Assembly (NCBI GenBank): GCA_958496175.1 | Contig: OY292274.1 | Coordinates: 48,990,630 to 49,054,629, forward strand | DNA: 64,000 nucleotides | From: Sisyra terminalis | Lineage: Eukaryota; Arthropoda; Insecta; Neuroptera; Sisyridae | Direction of reading: 5' to 3' | Shown: piece by piece, positions 22,849-34,580 of the stretch | Layout: every line of letters begins with the position of its first letter | Position numbering within the stretch: the stretch's first letter is position 1 | The notes under the pieces: model-generated | Seen by the model: the letters and a program-made list of their open reading frames with translations, nothing else | Told to the model about the DNA's origin: nothing | Databases searched by the model: none | Made by a program: the position numbers and the translations under genes

Positions 22849-24889
22849 TACAGCAAACTTTTTTTTTATTTTTATTTTTTACAAAATTGTTGTAAATAGA
22901 CCTTTAGAGTTACTCAATATTGAAATATTAACATAAAAAAATAATAGTAGTAGTAGTAATAATAATAATAGTAATTAAACTTAAAGTAAATACGTTTTTA
23001 AAACCGTGCATACATAAAATCCTGTATTTATATATCGCCTCTGACTGATGAAATTTTAATATTCGATGTATTCCTTTTAAGAAGTAGACAACTGATAAGA
23101 ATTTTTTTTTTTGAAAATTCCTACCCTAAAAGAGTAAAAGGGGTGACTAAGTTTGTATGAGAAAATGAAAAGTTAGTCAACAATCGAAATTTTGAATTTA
23201 ATAAGTGCAATTAATAAATAAATTATTAATTATAAGTTTCTGTTTTTGTTATATCATTTTAGTAACAACGTTATAAATAACGTTATTTCACTAAATTAGT
23301 GTGAAAGTATATGTAGTACTTATACTAACGAACCGATTTTTAATTTTTGTTTGTTTTTCAACAATCAAACTTTTTAAAATCTAATTTTTATGAACCAATG
23401 ATTGTGACCTGGAGCAATTATTTATTCTGCTGAAAAACATTAAGGGAGCAATTTTTGGTCATATATTTCATTATCAATCAAAATATAAAATCTTCCAAAC
23501 TAACTTTTCCTCGGTATTCAGAAAAATTTGAAAATCGATTATTGTTCTTGAAAATATATAAAATATTCTTATTTCCTTCCACGTTTTCTACCTGTTTCCA
23601 ACAATTTTGTATGTACAACGTCTAAATGTGCGAAATCGAATTGCTTTTTAGTAATGATGATCAAAATAAAGAAGGTCATAAGTTTTTTCGTTTTACATTG
23701 TATTTTCCAAATAAAAGGATATTTTTGTCGATGAAATTTGGAAAATGTTTTTCTTATACGATGCAGATATATAATAAGAAAGGGTTTTTGTTAATTTCTT
23801 CCCTAAAAAAGTGAAAAATGGTGGCAAAGTTAGTACGGCATAACGTCTATCAAACAATCGAAATTTCAAATTTAATTATCAAAATATGTTCGTAATAGGC
23901 GCAACGTTTTATCGCTTAAAATAAAACAATGTTGATTTATTATTAGATTCAAAAACGTAGGATCTGCTTAAAAATTTATACTCTATTATATATATATATA
24001 TATCTGAAAAAGGTTAAGTTCATAAGTGAGCATTAAGTTTTTTGGCTTTCACATATTGTAAACCAAAAATCCGAAATACGTTTTCACAAATAAATATATT
24101 AGTGAGCGAATATCGAGTAGCGAGAAATTCGGTGAACTAAAAGAAAATGGTTTAATTTTATAGTTGAAATTCAGATATTTTAATAATAAGTGCATAGATA
24201 CACAATGGTTATACTTGATTATGGAGGAACTGGGTTTTGTGCAATTGAACAAATTTTAATTTCGTGGTAGTTTAGTAAATTGTGAAATAGTTTCGAGAAA
24301 AGGGTTCATTCGAGAGTCGAGACAATGAAGTGTGATTTTTACTACCATTCTAAATATCTAGGCGAGTGTTTTGATAACTTTTGACTGTTTTAAGTTATAA
24401 TTATGACTGACTTTATGGAACTTAACGATAGTTTTTATTTATGAATAGATGCTGATTGATTTACGGATTAATTGATTCACGGTAGGTATACCTACCGTAG
24501 GTATACGGTTTTTTTAGATACTTTTTAGATATTTATAATTATTTTTTGAAAATTAATTGATCATTATATACAACTATTTTATTCTAAGTAACAGTTTATT
24601 AAATGTGTATTTTTAAAGTTGACAAAATAGTGTTTTTAAGTATGATTATGGTTTTCGTAAAAGAAATAAGAAAAATAATAATTTTCATATACCACTACAA
24701 ATAGCAAATTTAGAAAAGAAAATATAATCTACACCTACGTTACGCAGACGAAGTCGCGGGGATCAGCTAGTAATTTTATATAGCACACTATATAAATAGT
24801 ATGTGAAACTTAAAAAAATAGTTTCAAAGCGGTGTTAACATTAATTCTTCACTAATATTTATTTTTAAATTTATAAAATTCAAATTGCT

Positions 24890-25145
24890 ATTTTTTTCTT
24901 CTTCCTCTGGTTCTACAACTCTCTGTGAGCTTTGGGCTTCATTACAACATTTCGCCAGGATTCTCGGTCTGCTGTTTTCGTTTTCTAGTTTCGCACATTA
25001 GTTTTTCGTAAATCATCTTCGACCTCTTCTTTCCATCTTTCATGTGGTCAGCCCTGCACCCTTCTATCGATCATGGCGACATTTACTATTTTTTTAGTAT
25101 CTTTGAATCGATCATTTTCTCTACGTCACCAATCCATCCTTTTTT
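24890..25145 (-). pseudogene. RTE-type retrotransposon C-terminal fragment
   Basis: The minus strand reads DRRVQG, then PHERWKEEVEDDLRK, then DRESWRNVVMKPKAH, close to the C-terminal end of RTE-type ORFs (GRP..RW...V..DL..., DR..WR..V..AKAH). In-frame TGA and TAG stops lie within it, and a frameshift separates the upstream GWIGDVEKM part. It is dead and heavily truncated. Confidence 0.82.
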
Positions 25146-27660
25146 AGATTATATTTTTTCAATAATAAAAGGCATTATGAGCCCCTAATTGATAATAAAA
25201 TTTTACATCAGTTCAATTTCCAGTCAATTCTTAAATTTGTTATTTTTTTTCACTTAGTGTTTCTTTCACAAAAACTAATTGAGATAGAGATATGGAACAC
25301 TGTAAGATTTAAGTACTTTAAAATATCATTCAATTATTCAATTCACCATGTTTCTTGTCCTATAGGCCTTTTGTTTGGTTTTCCCGATTAAGCAACATTG
25401 GTCTCGTCTATTTTTACTATTTATTTATGGAAAAAAAAACAATGAAAATTAAAATAAAATAGCAAAAACGCACATCGAATTGTGTGATTAATTGATAAAA
25501 AAAAATTTAATCCGCATTTAAATTCGAATTAATATTTATTTTGGATATGCTTGAACGCTATAATAAACAAAACAAAATTTATTCGATCTATACATGCCCA
25601 AATGTATGCGTCGTACATGTGTAGATACATAACATAGGTTCATACATTGATATTAATAATTTTGATGTCGATGACGCTTCAACAAAATGCAAATTAAAGA
25701 CAAATATTGAAAATTAATAATTTCAAAACAAATAGGTAAAGTTTAAAATAACGTAGTAACAAACCGATGAGTGATTGAGGTTGGATAGAATGAGTAATTT
25801 AAAAAAAATTCCCACTTTATACAAGTTTGCTTTTAATATTTTTATTATTTTTTGAAATTTATAGATCGTTAAACGAATACTTTTGTAGACAATACATTTT
25901 TTTATTTATTTTGGACTCGAAGTAGAGTTATTTTAATCGATTTTCTATTTAATCTTTGGTTTGTAAAAAATGATAACCAAAGAAAACATGTTTTCGACCG
26001 ATAAGGTTTATAAATTTTTACTTCTTTTCCAACTTCTGTACGTTATTCCATCTAGTTTCTAAGCAAAGATAATTCCCTGAACTTTCCAAAAAAAATAATA
26101 GTGATAATGGGACCTAACGTGATTTCTTTATAATTATAATTTTTCTCAGAATTAGTATCATTTTTTAAGAAACATCACTTTATATTCATTAAAATTCACA
26201 GAAAATTAAACATTTTTTTTGCACATTATTGTTCAATTCATATCATGAAAACATCCTCACAAATTATACAAATATTTTTATTATATAATTTTTCACTTTT
26301 CTTTGTTGAAGCCAAAATACTTGAAAATACATTTTATCACTTTCTTCGTTTCATATTACATCATCTTCCTGGCCAAAATTAGACAAACGAAAAACCCGTT
26401 TTCTGTAAAATTTCTTTTTTATAGAGAATTCAATCCACTGGATATGCTTCCTCCTTAAAATTTCCTCCAATTAGAATTCATGTTTAATAAATTTCGAAAT
26501 AATCTCGTCCGCCGATTGGTTCAAAATAGACCCGAGCCCAAGAAATCCACACGTGAATCGAACGTCATTTTCATGAGGAAATCACGACAGAGATTCATTT
26601 TCATATCTGTTTGTAACACTTATTTATAAACTTTAAAAGTCCAAATTTATTTAACGTTTAGGTCACATAAATTATAATTTTTAATCATCAACAGATATTT
26701 AATTATTTGATATGTACAATGATAAACAAACTTTTTTTTTTTTAAATTATCATCCCTCGACATTTATTTATGCTCGACAGAGATAATTGTGAAATTATAT
26801 GATAATTTAAATAAACCAAATATGTAGTTAGATTTCCGGTTATTTATTTAAAATTAATTGTATTACGTCAAACTAAATCAAATTTTATTATTTTTATCAC
26901 TCGTTTTTTCTGAGCGTTAAAAAAGTTATCTTAGCTGAGGAATTTTCGTTTGAATTATGAGAGTCGACCTTTATGGCATTCAAGAGAAAAAAAACTCTTT
27001 GAATTTTAAAACTTTTTACATTATAAATGATAAAAATTTTCCGCATTTTTAATGGAATTTTAAATTACAAAACCAAGTTTGTATAAACATTTGAATAAAC
27101 GCGACACGTGTGGTTAAGCCCACGTGGGCTTAAAAACAGGGATGCGTCTCTTTACTACTTCAAAAAAGAACAATTTGAATTGACTAAATGACCTTCGTAC
27201 TTAGAAAAAGCGAAAGGAATCACAGGAATCAGCATCTTTGAAACAGAAAACATATTTTAAGGTTGTTGAGAAACGCTTTTCACTATTCAATACAAAAAAT
27301 GTTAAGAAATAATTTATTTAAAAAAAATATCTTAATAATATTAATGTTGTATTGGTATTTACACTGTAACATTGAGCTCCCTAAAGTTAGCCTCCCAACA
27401 TTTGGTATTTCAAAAATAATCATTTGTTCATTCTTAATTTTTGTATATAAAAAATTAACAAATTTGAAGAACATATTTTTAGCATTTATTTAAAAAATAC
27501 TACAATTCAAAGACGAACAAGCAATAAGCATTGATCCTATTCGAACAAACGAAAATCTATTGAAATACATCAATTCCAAGGGAAAAAGACGGTATTTTAA
27601 AATGAGGGGCTAACTTTAGGTTTCGATTTCTTCAAATTTGTTTAATTTTTTATAAAAAAA
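25146..27660. other. Intergenic, no gene seen
   Basis: No gene or element recognised. A somewhat less AT-rich unique stretch lies at about 26490-26600, and a pair of CACGTG E-boxes is listed separately at 27105-27133. The opposing open frames at 27263-27493 are AT-driven and mutually overlapping. Confidence 0.5.
27105..27133. promoter_or_regulatory. Paired CACGTG E-boxes, one in a 20-bp palindrome
   Basis: CACGTG at 27105-27110 is followed ten bases later by a second CACGTG (27121-27126), which is the centre of the perfect palindrome TTAAGCCCACGTGGGCTTAA (27114-27133). CACGTG is the canonical binding site for several bHLH factor families. No adjacent gene is visible, so a regulatory role is inference. 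Confidence 0.3.
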
Positions 27661-28000
27661 CTAGCTGACACGGCAAACTTCGTAGTGCCTAACAGGAATT
27701 GAACGTAGTGTTTTTTATGAACGAATATTTTAGCTAGTTTTAATTTATAATTTTAATAACAAACTAATACGAATACAATTATGAAGTTCAATATTTAATT
27801 AGAACAATATTATATAATAATATTATATTATACAATGGGAGTAAAAATTATTAATAAAAAACAAAAATTAGTTAATTCAATGGCATGTCAACAATTCATT
27901 TAATTTATTGAAGCTATGAATTTTGGTGCATGCATTACCCTCAGATTGATTCTCCTCATTGAAGTACGTTGCTATTACATTGACATACGATTTGTCAAAT
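27661..28000 (-). mobile_element. Helitron 3'-end fragment
   Basis: CTAG at 27661-27664, preceded by A, followed by CTGACACGGCAAACTTCGTAG. In reverse complement this is a typical insect Helitron 3' terminus ending CTAG-T. The fragment resembles the minus-strand end at 62670. The inner boundary near 28000 is approximate. Confidence 0.6.
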
Positions 28001-28009
28001 CAAATATCT

Positions 28010-29660
28010 TAAATATACTAAATAAAGTCAGGTTATTTAGATCATTTTTTAACTAAAAAATTACTGGACTGATTTTGATGATTAATGATTAGTTCAATTC
28101 ACCATCGCTCCAAATAGCAGAGTAACTATTAAATATTATTAACTATTAACATATCTTAATAATACACGGAAAAATATGAATAAAACCAGTTTTTAAATAA
28201 TTAGGCTTGGAATTTTCCGTAGTTGGCAGTTCACGTGACCCAAACTTTGATGTCAATGCTTTCAATTTCATATTGTCTGTAACTCTTTCTTAAAGGCATA
28301 TAACGATAGTTATTGAAAGATCTATCTTCGCATTGACTCAATATGTTTTGAAAGCGCAATGATTTTGTTGTTGGTGATTTCCTCCAGTGCCAAGTATTCC
28401 AAGATGGAGTTCTATCAATAAAATGAATACTTGCTTAAAATCATAAAATCTGTGGCACAATGTGAAGAAATTTCAGTTGGAGACATGAGGCATGCGTTGT
28501 GGAATGATCAATCTGCTGAAAAATGTCCCAAGCAAATGTTGAATATCGGTAATAACCATGTTCTTGTCAACGAATCGAGCGTATTGATTTCATTTCCTTT
28601 GAATTTTTGGGATTTCGTCTCATTCAAAATTTTTACATAATTGCTAGCTTTTTCACAAAATCGGTGAATAATGTTTTAGTAAACTTAATTTGAATAAAAA
28701 TTCAAACAATGAACACGGCCATTTATTAATTTCTTGGAGAAATCATCAGCAGAAGGATCGTTCAGCAATACAATTTTCTTGTTTTCTTCCATCTGAAGTT
28801 TATTTATATGGTACCAGATATTTGATAATTTAAAGCAAGCATTTATTTTATCGACAACAGTCGATCCTTAATGTCTGAAGTCGTCCACTGTATGGAAATA
28901 TTTAAAAACAATCAAATTAAACTCGAAAATGTAATTCGAATTGCAGAATAACTAATTTAGAAAAGTGTTTTCCGAACAATTGATCGATATTAGTAATGGC
29001 AAAATTTCTGTTGACACATTACCTGCATGCATTACATTCTTTGCCAATTTTGTCACTTTACTAAATCAAAGATCGAACTCATCGAGAGGGTGTTCCCAAA
29101 CTTGGTTACAAATTACAAAAATCATGTTTGGTTGAGAGAACGTGTTATATTGACCCCAAAAAACGTTGTCAACGAAAATGATATTAATGAAATAGATAAT
29201 TCAGATTCAAAATAAGAAAACTGGCGAATTAGAGACCTGCAATTCGGTTGATTGCGTTACTAATAAAGATGATGTTTTCAATTATGGATAGAATTTTTAA
29301 ATTCGCTGAAATTCTCCGGGTTACCGCCTCAGAATCCAATTAAAAATTGGATCAGTAATCCTTATGTTGTGGAATATATAGATCAACCACGTGTTGGTCA
29401 TAACACCCGACTTGCGGTGAAAAAATTAATGAGCAACCTTATCGAAGTTACAAATTGAATTGAAAATACAAAGCCGAAGACATTTTGATTCCACATATCC
29501 CAATTTTCCGAACGACGTGTCGTGTGACTTTATTCGACTACAATTTTCTGCATTTTCAGATACCTCCGTAGTTTTCGGACAATGATTCGTTTTATTGTTT
29601 ATGTTTACGGATTATGAATACAACGCCTATCAATTTCTGTATCTGTATTGCTCATAAAAT
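28010..29660 (+). pseudogene. Helitron PIF1-like helicase remnant
   Basis: The + strand keeps scattered, frame-broken pieces of the C-terminal helicase domain of a Helitron Rep/helicase protein, in the right order. About 28500-28560 has QMLNIGNNHVLVNE, matching the LL.IGNG segment. About 29070-29175 has ELIERVFPNLVTNY then WLRERVILTPKNVVN, matching the FPN...NY..WL.ERAILAPKN segment. About 29325-29445 has PPQNPIKNWISNPYVV then QPRVGHNTRLAVKKLMSNL, matching LR..D.P.LCNGTRL.VKKLM.N. About 29475-29580 has EDILIPHIPIF, matching the EDVLIPRIPI block. Stops and frameshifts lie between them; the Walker A region, Rep nuclease and final motifs were not found. This is the only coding trace of an autonomous Helitron in the window. 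Confidence 0.87.
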
Positions 29661-30100
29661 ACATTTGTAAGATTTGATGATCTAGTAGTGGTAACAGCGC
29701 TTTCAGTAAGTGATAAATTTGTTCTTGTCTGCATTTGTTTAAGATTTTCTTAAATTATTTGAAAAATAAAAATTAATTTAAATGTTATCCAAAAATTATT
29801 ATGGAATTATACCTTGAAGGGGGACATGAATTTATCCAGCACAATATGCGTTGCCCCAGACGACGTTGTTTGTAATCAACTGTTATATTTTTGAGTTTTG
29901 GTCCAGAAATTTTTAGAATCATTTCCTAGCCTATAATCTAATGAGCGTAACGGATCTGGTGATGGGACCAATTGTGGCAATTTTACTTTTCCACCAGCTC
30001 AACATAACCCAGTATATTCACAGCTGTATTTATGGTTGTTTAGAAGTGCGGTGGGGAAAATGAGAGTGAGGGCGGTTTCCCTATGCTTACACAATGGGCA
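29661..30100. other. Sequence between Helitron-family pieces, no gene
   Basis: No reading frame or element end recognised. It may be diverged Helitron interior or original host sequence. Confidence 0.4.
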
Positions 30101-30109
30101 TTGTAGTTA

Positions 30110-30478
30110 TATCATTTTGATAACAGAAATTTAAATAGCGCCATTTCACTTAATTATTATGTAAGTTTATGTAGTAGGGGAACTTATACCAAACACCATA
30201 GAGGCGGTTTTTAATTTTTATTTGTTTCTTAACAAAGAAACTTTTTATAATCTTTTTTTTATGAACCAATCAACAATCAAACTTTTTAAAATCTAATTTT
30301 TATGAACTCATGATTGCAACCTGGAGCAATTATATATTCTGCAGAAAAGCATTATGGAAGCAATTTTTTGTCATATTTCATTATCATCAATAATATATAT
30401 GTATAAAAATATATATGTATATTTTCTATGCTAACTCTTCTTCGGTATTTAGAACTATTTGAAAACCAATTGTTGTTA
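30110..30478 (+). mobile_element. Helitron-family interior fragment (+ orientation)
   Basis: It matches the interior of the 22313-24772 copy (about 23250-23570), including a CGGTTTTTAATTTTTGTTTG-like stretch and the segment around CCTGGAGCAATTAT. It carries a local duplication of about 55 bp near 30215-30300 that the other copies lack. It abuts a reversed copy at 30479. Confidence 0.65.
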
Positions 30479-31422
30479 TATGACAAAAAATTGCTTCCAT
30501 AATGCTTTTTAGCAGAGTATATAATTGCTCCAGTTCACAATTATTAGTTCATAAAAATTAGATTTTAAAAAGTTTGATTGTTGAAAAACAAACAAAAATT
30601 AAAAACCGCCTCTATGGTATTTGATATAAGTACCTACTACCTAAACTTTCATACTAATTAAGTGAAATGACGTTATTTAAAATGCTGTAGTTAAAACTAT
30701 ATAACAAAAACAGAAACTTATTATTAATTTATTCTTTATTTATTAATTACACTTAGTAAATTCAAAATTTCGATTGTTGATTAACTCTACATTTTCTCAA
30801 AGAAACTTAATCACCCCAATTCACTTTTTTAGGGCAGGAATTTTAAAAAAAAAAATATTTTCACATGCCTACTTCTTATAAGGAATACACCGAATATTAA
30901 AATTTTATCTGGCAGAGGAGATATATAATTACACGATTTTATGTATGCACGGTTTTTAAAACGTATTTACTTTAAGCTTTATTAAAATAATTATTTTTTT
31001 ACTACTACTGTTACTTTTTTCGTGATTATTTCGTTAAAATAGGGGTTGATCGTAGAAGGGTGAAAATTAAGAGTAATTGATTTTTTGTTATTCTAAGTCA
31101 TGACAAAATAAAAATCTAGCCAAAAAAATTAAAGTTTTTAATTAATAAAAAAATAAGGGTTGATCATAGAGGGGTGAAAATTTAGGGTTGTATGTATTTT
31201 TGTATGATGTATCATAAAAAAATTAAAACAAAAAATTTTATCCAAAAAATAAAAAAAAAAATTTAAGGGTGGACCACCCTTACCATTTAGGGGGATGAAA
31301 AATAGATGTTGTCCGATTCTCATGCCTACCGAATATACATAGAAAATTTTATGAAAATCGGTCGAGCCGTTTCGGAGGAGTTTAATTACGCACCCCGTGA
31401 CACGAGAATTTTATATATTAGA
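30479..31422 (-). mobile_element. Helitron-family copy with 5' terminus (- orientation)
   Basis: The right end on the minus strand starts TCTAATATATAAAATTCTCG (TC at 31422 next to an A), a widespread insect Helitron 5' end, followed by the reverse of GAGCCGTTTCGGAGGAGTTT. The left part repeats the same interior as 30110-30478 in reverse. The 3' terminus is missing. A tandem repeat of about 110 bp lies near its 5' end (31040-31310). The open frame at 31306-31545 (+) crosses the element end and is not a gene. Confidence 0.68.
31040..31310. repeat. Tandem repeat, ~110-bp unit, 2.4 copies
   Basis: Units beginning AGGGGTTGATC (about 31041), AAGGGTTGATC (about 31154) and AGGGTGGACCACCC (about 31265), each followed by GGGTGAAAA- or GGGATGAAAA-type sequence and A/T-rich filler. 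It lies inside the Helitron-family 5' region, where such units are part of the element. Confidence 0.6.
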
Positions 31423-32340
31423 TTAAGAACGAACAAAATAAAATTAACGATCAAAAGAATAAGCAAAAAACCAACTCAATTATACGATCTGGATTCTGAT
31501 GGCCAATTTAAAGCAGAGAATAAAAAAATGTTTACCAACCATTGATTTTAATAAAAAAAATATATTTCTTAATAAACGATTAAGGGAAATATAGAAAAAC
31601 TACCTTAATTTTAAGTTTAGTTCGATACTGGCTCAATTATTTTTTTTTAATTGATAGTTTAAATTTAATAAGATAATTGAAGTTTAAGTTATGTAACTTT
31701 TTCGCTCGCGCCCTTCGCTTACCATTCAACTCAATGGCCCTTACATTAAACCCAATAATGAAGATCTATTGATATCATTAATACTGTTACAAAATATATA
31801 AATTTTAATACGTAATAGTTTGAAATTAATTTAATAAAATATTAAATAAAAATTGATAATAAAATAAAACATCAAAAAATGGTGCCCAGTTTGGTTTAGC
31901 TAATAATACCTTTTAGGATAATGATAACTTTCTGCCATTCCATCGCTGTGGAAACCTACCCAATCAGGGTAGCCACCTATTCTTTATTATAAAGTTTTGT
32001 ACGTTATTTTGGGTAATTGTACTCTATACTTTATAAGACAATTAAAGTATGCGAAATTACTGTATTTTGCACAATTTTTTCCATGAGATTCATACAACTT
32101 GTCGTTGGTTGTAAAAATTATTGCGTACAAGAGAAATATAAATTAATTTTAATATAGACTGTTAAAATATTGTACTACTTCTTAACAGTGATAATTGGGA
32201 ATTTGAAAAAAAAAATTATTGATTTTTTTCATGTATTTTCAAACTTTATTATTAATAATATTGATATTTAATGCAAAAAACTTAAAAAAAAATTTTTTTC
32301 AATTAATTATAAACGATTAAAAATTGATAAAATTTAAAAA
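31423..32340. other. Intergenic, no gene seen
   Basis: AT-rich, no recognised gene. Only short frames and A/T runs. Confidence 0.5.
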
Positions 32341-32870
32341 AAATCACGTGACTATAAACGCGCCATGAGTGGTCACCATAGTTGTGACGTCATAATGTTA
32401 TACATGGGAAGCTAGCTCAATGTTAATTGTGTGTTATAGCTATTTAATAACAGTACAGCGTTTACAGCTAATACACGTGACTAGACAATAATATTGAAAA
32501 TTTATTGCTAAAAAACGAGTCGTTAGTTGATTCCAATTAGCTATGTATGATAAAGGATTTATAAAAGCAAAGTCTGATAATATTCCTGATGTTGATATAT
32601 TTATAATAACCAATTTAAAAACATTTTGTTAGGAGTTGTTTTTGTAGGATTCGTACATAATGGTACAAAACAAGAACGATAACTTTTAAGGTTCGACATT
32701 TTCAATATAAATTTCAATATTTAACTATCACAACAGAATTAAATCAATCAAAACACTGTACTTATTATTTCTGTATCAACTGCAATGAGTGACAACTATC
32801 ATTACGACGTCACACGCGCTCGGGTTTGTTCAGGAGCTGTCGGCGTGTTTTCGGTACTAGATTCAAAAAT
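32341..32870 (+). mobile_element. Possible ISL2EU/YqaJ-type DNA transposon remnant
   Basis: A short frame at 32544-32633 reads MYDKGFIKAKSDNIPDVD, resembling the N-terminus of insect transposon proteins that carry a SWIM zinc finger and YqaJ-like nuclease; the frame then stops. Flanking sequences share a TGTGACGTC(A/G)TAATG motif in opposite orientation (about 32381-32397 and 32793-32810), as inverted end-like sequences would. The stretch is less AT-rich than its surroundings and has two CACGTG sites. The match is from memory of the family and covers fewer than 20 residues, so the identification is tentative. Confidence 0.35.
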
Positions 32871-33359
32871 TAATTTTTATTTTGAAATAACTTTTAAATT
32901 ATTGCGAAAAAAAAAACAAAAAATAGTTTTGCTATAAAAGTTATATATGATCTTTCCATTTATCACAAAAAAAAAAAATCACAAACCCAATTACTTATTA
33001 AAATTTGTTAAAAGTAATGCAATATTAATTTTCAAGTAAAATGATAAAGTAAAATAAATCGTACCTACTTTATTTTAACACAATGTACTTTTTTTCTACC
33101 TTTTAATATCCAATATGCATAATTTGCACACAAAAAAAAAATGGTAACTCTATACCCAATGGTCGTCTAATGTTGAGTTGTTGGGCTATAGCACATTTCA
33201 CTATTCGATCTGGAATAATTTTGTCCATATGGTCACTCCAGTACCGTTGTCTTAATCTAGTAACTAGTTCAAATTATAATATCTTGTATTTCTTATTCTT
33301 CATTGATGGAATTGCTTCGTATCTTTTTTGCAAGAGTTGCATTTTTGATGTTCTTTTGA
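32871..33359. other. Intergenic, no gene seen
   Basis: A/T-rich with long A runs. The frame at 33170-33415 (+) is unrecognised and overlaps the following repeat. Confidence 0.45.
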
Positions 33360-33845
33360 ATCTTAAGAAAAAAAATTATTATTTAATCAAGTTATGTAAC
33401 GCCATGACGTTATAATAACATGTTTTCTAGTCATAAAAAGACATGGGTTTGATTCTTATAATTTAATTTTTTTTCCTAAATATAGCTACTAGCAATAGAT
33501 GCTCAAACAAAAATGAAATAATTTAATTTTATAAAGTGAAAAGAAAAAATATTTTTATTACATTTTATCGCCATATTTATCAAATATATGAGCAATTTTT
33601 ATTACATCGTGGGAAAATTCGGATAATTTTTCAAAAAAAAAAAAAGCTATTTTAATCCAAATTTCATAATATATGCTCTTTAAAGGGCTCTAAATTTTTA
33701 TTTTTTAGATTTAAACAATAATTTTTGTTTAAGAAAAAAAAATAAGAAAATTTCCATATACGAAGGAAGATGGTAAGTCTAAAAAGAAAATATTAAATTT
33801 TATCAGCATATACGTCACGCAAACAAAGGCGAGGGTATCATTTAG
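33360..33845 (+). mobile_element. Diverged Helitron-family 3' part
   Basis: It contains a decayed tRNA-like module (about 33385-33465, with GGGTTTGATTC in the B-box position) and ends with CGTCACGCAAACAAAGGCGA then GGGTATCATTTAG, a worn version of the GACGAAGTCGCGGGGATCAG...CTAG terminus seen at 24772. Confidence 0.5.
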
Positions 33846-34440
33846 TAATAAATAAATTATAATTCAAATAGTCTTTGCAAATTACAACTTAAAGAAGTAA
33901 TTAAAAAATGAAAAGTTATCAACATAAATATTTAATACAAGAACATAAAGATTTTTTTGTTTTTAATAGTTTTAAATATTTTTTTAGTTAACAAAATCTT
34001 TATTGTTAATTTATAACAATTTTTCGCAATAATTTTACAAATTTTGATTAAATATATCATCGATTTAATAATTACCTTTTAAATTTGAATATAAATTTCA
34101 AGTCATTGTCAAACAATTTGTTAGAGAAAATTAAATAAATTTTTGATTAAACTCAACATAAAACTCTCAGTTATTTTCAATGTTTTACAAACCAGAAACG
34201 TGAATGAACCATTTAAGGTCGTTATTGAATATATGGCTTCCTCTTCAGGCCAATCAAATCGTAAAAAGAATTTATTGCAGAATGAATTTTGTTATCATTT
34301 ACATTTTGGCTGACTTCGAACAAAGCAATATTCATAATTCAATTAAATTAAAAATCGTCTGAAATTTTAAGAAAAACATTCAAGGGAGTTTCGTTTTAAT
34401 CATATCGCATCGTATTTTTTATTATTTTTTCTTTTGCCAG
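33846..34440. other. Intergenic, no gene seen
   Basis: AT-rich. A pyrimidine tract ending CTTTTGCCAG at 34440 forms a good splice-acceptor-like sequence for the candidate exon that follows. Confidence 0.5.
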
Positions 34441-34580
34441 TATTGCCTGTGCCTCAATTGAATGAAATTTCATCTAATTACCGCTCAATTAAATATGAAA
34501 ATCAATCTTTCAAGGCTTCTTCCATCGCAAAAACGAATGGTTTAATTTTACCAACTCGCATCGTTGAGTTTATTGTTAAG
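34441..34580 (+). CDS. Candidate isolated internal exon, unrecognised product
   Basis: A 140-bp segment is bounded by a strong acceptor-like tract (TTTTTTCTTTTGCCAG) and a strong donor (AAG|GTAAGC), and one + frame is open throughout. It reads LPVPQLNEISSNYRSIKY and continues to LPTRIVEFIVK, ending on a complete codon. No domain is recognised, and no partner exon was identified in either direction. In AT-rich DNA such acceptor-ORF-donor combinations also arise by chance. It could belong to a gene whose first exon is the CpG-rich block at 16163-16440, but that is speculation. Confidence 0.2.

Larger units (their letters stand above)
22313..24772 (+). mobile_element. Helitron-family element, non-autonomous, ~2.46 kb
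   Basis: It starts TCTATACTAATATATAAAAT, a common insect Helitron 5' end, and finishes with GACGAAGTCGCGGGGATCAG then CTAG followed by T. Large parts recur in reverse at 35670-37690 and in pieces at 30120-31422, so this is a multi-copy family. No helicase reading frame survives in this copy. Inside lie a TCTG microsatellite near 22433, a tRNA-like pol III module (22784-22848) and an inverted motif near 24480-24505 shared with the other copies. Short open frames such as 23626-23814 and 24049-24252 belong to the element and are not host genes. Confidence 0.72.

Noticed and set aside
22784..22860. Functional tRNA gene
   Set aside because: A and B boxes are present, but no cloverleaf closes and the module recurs within a transposon family.
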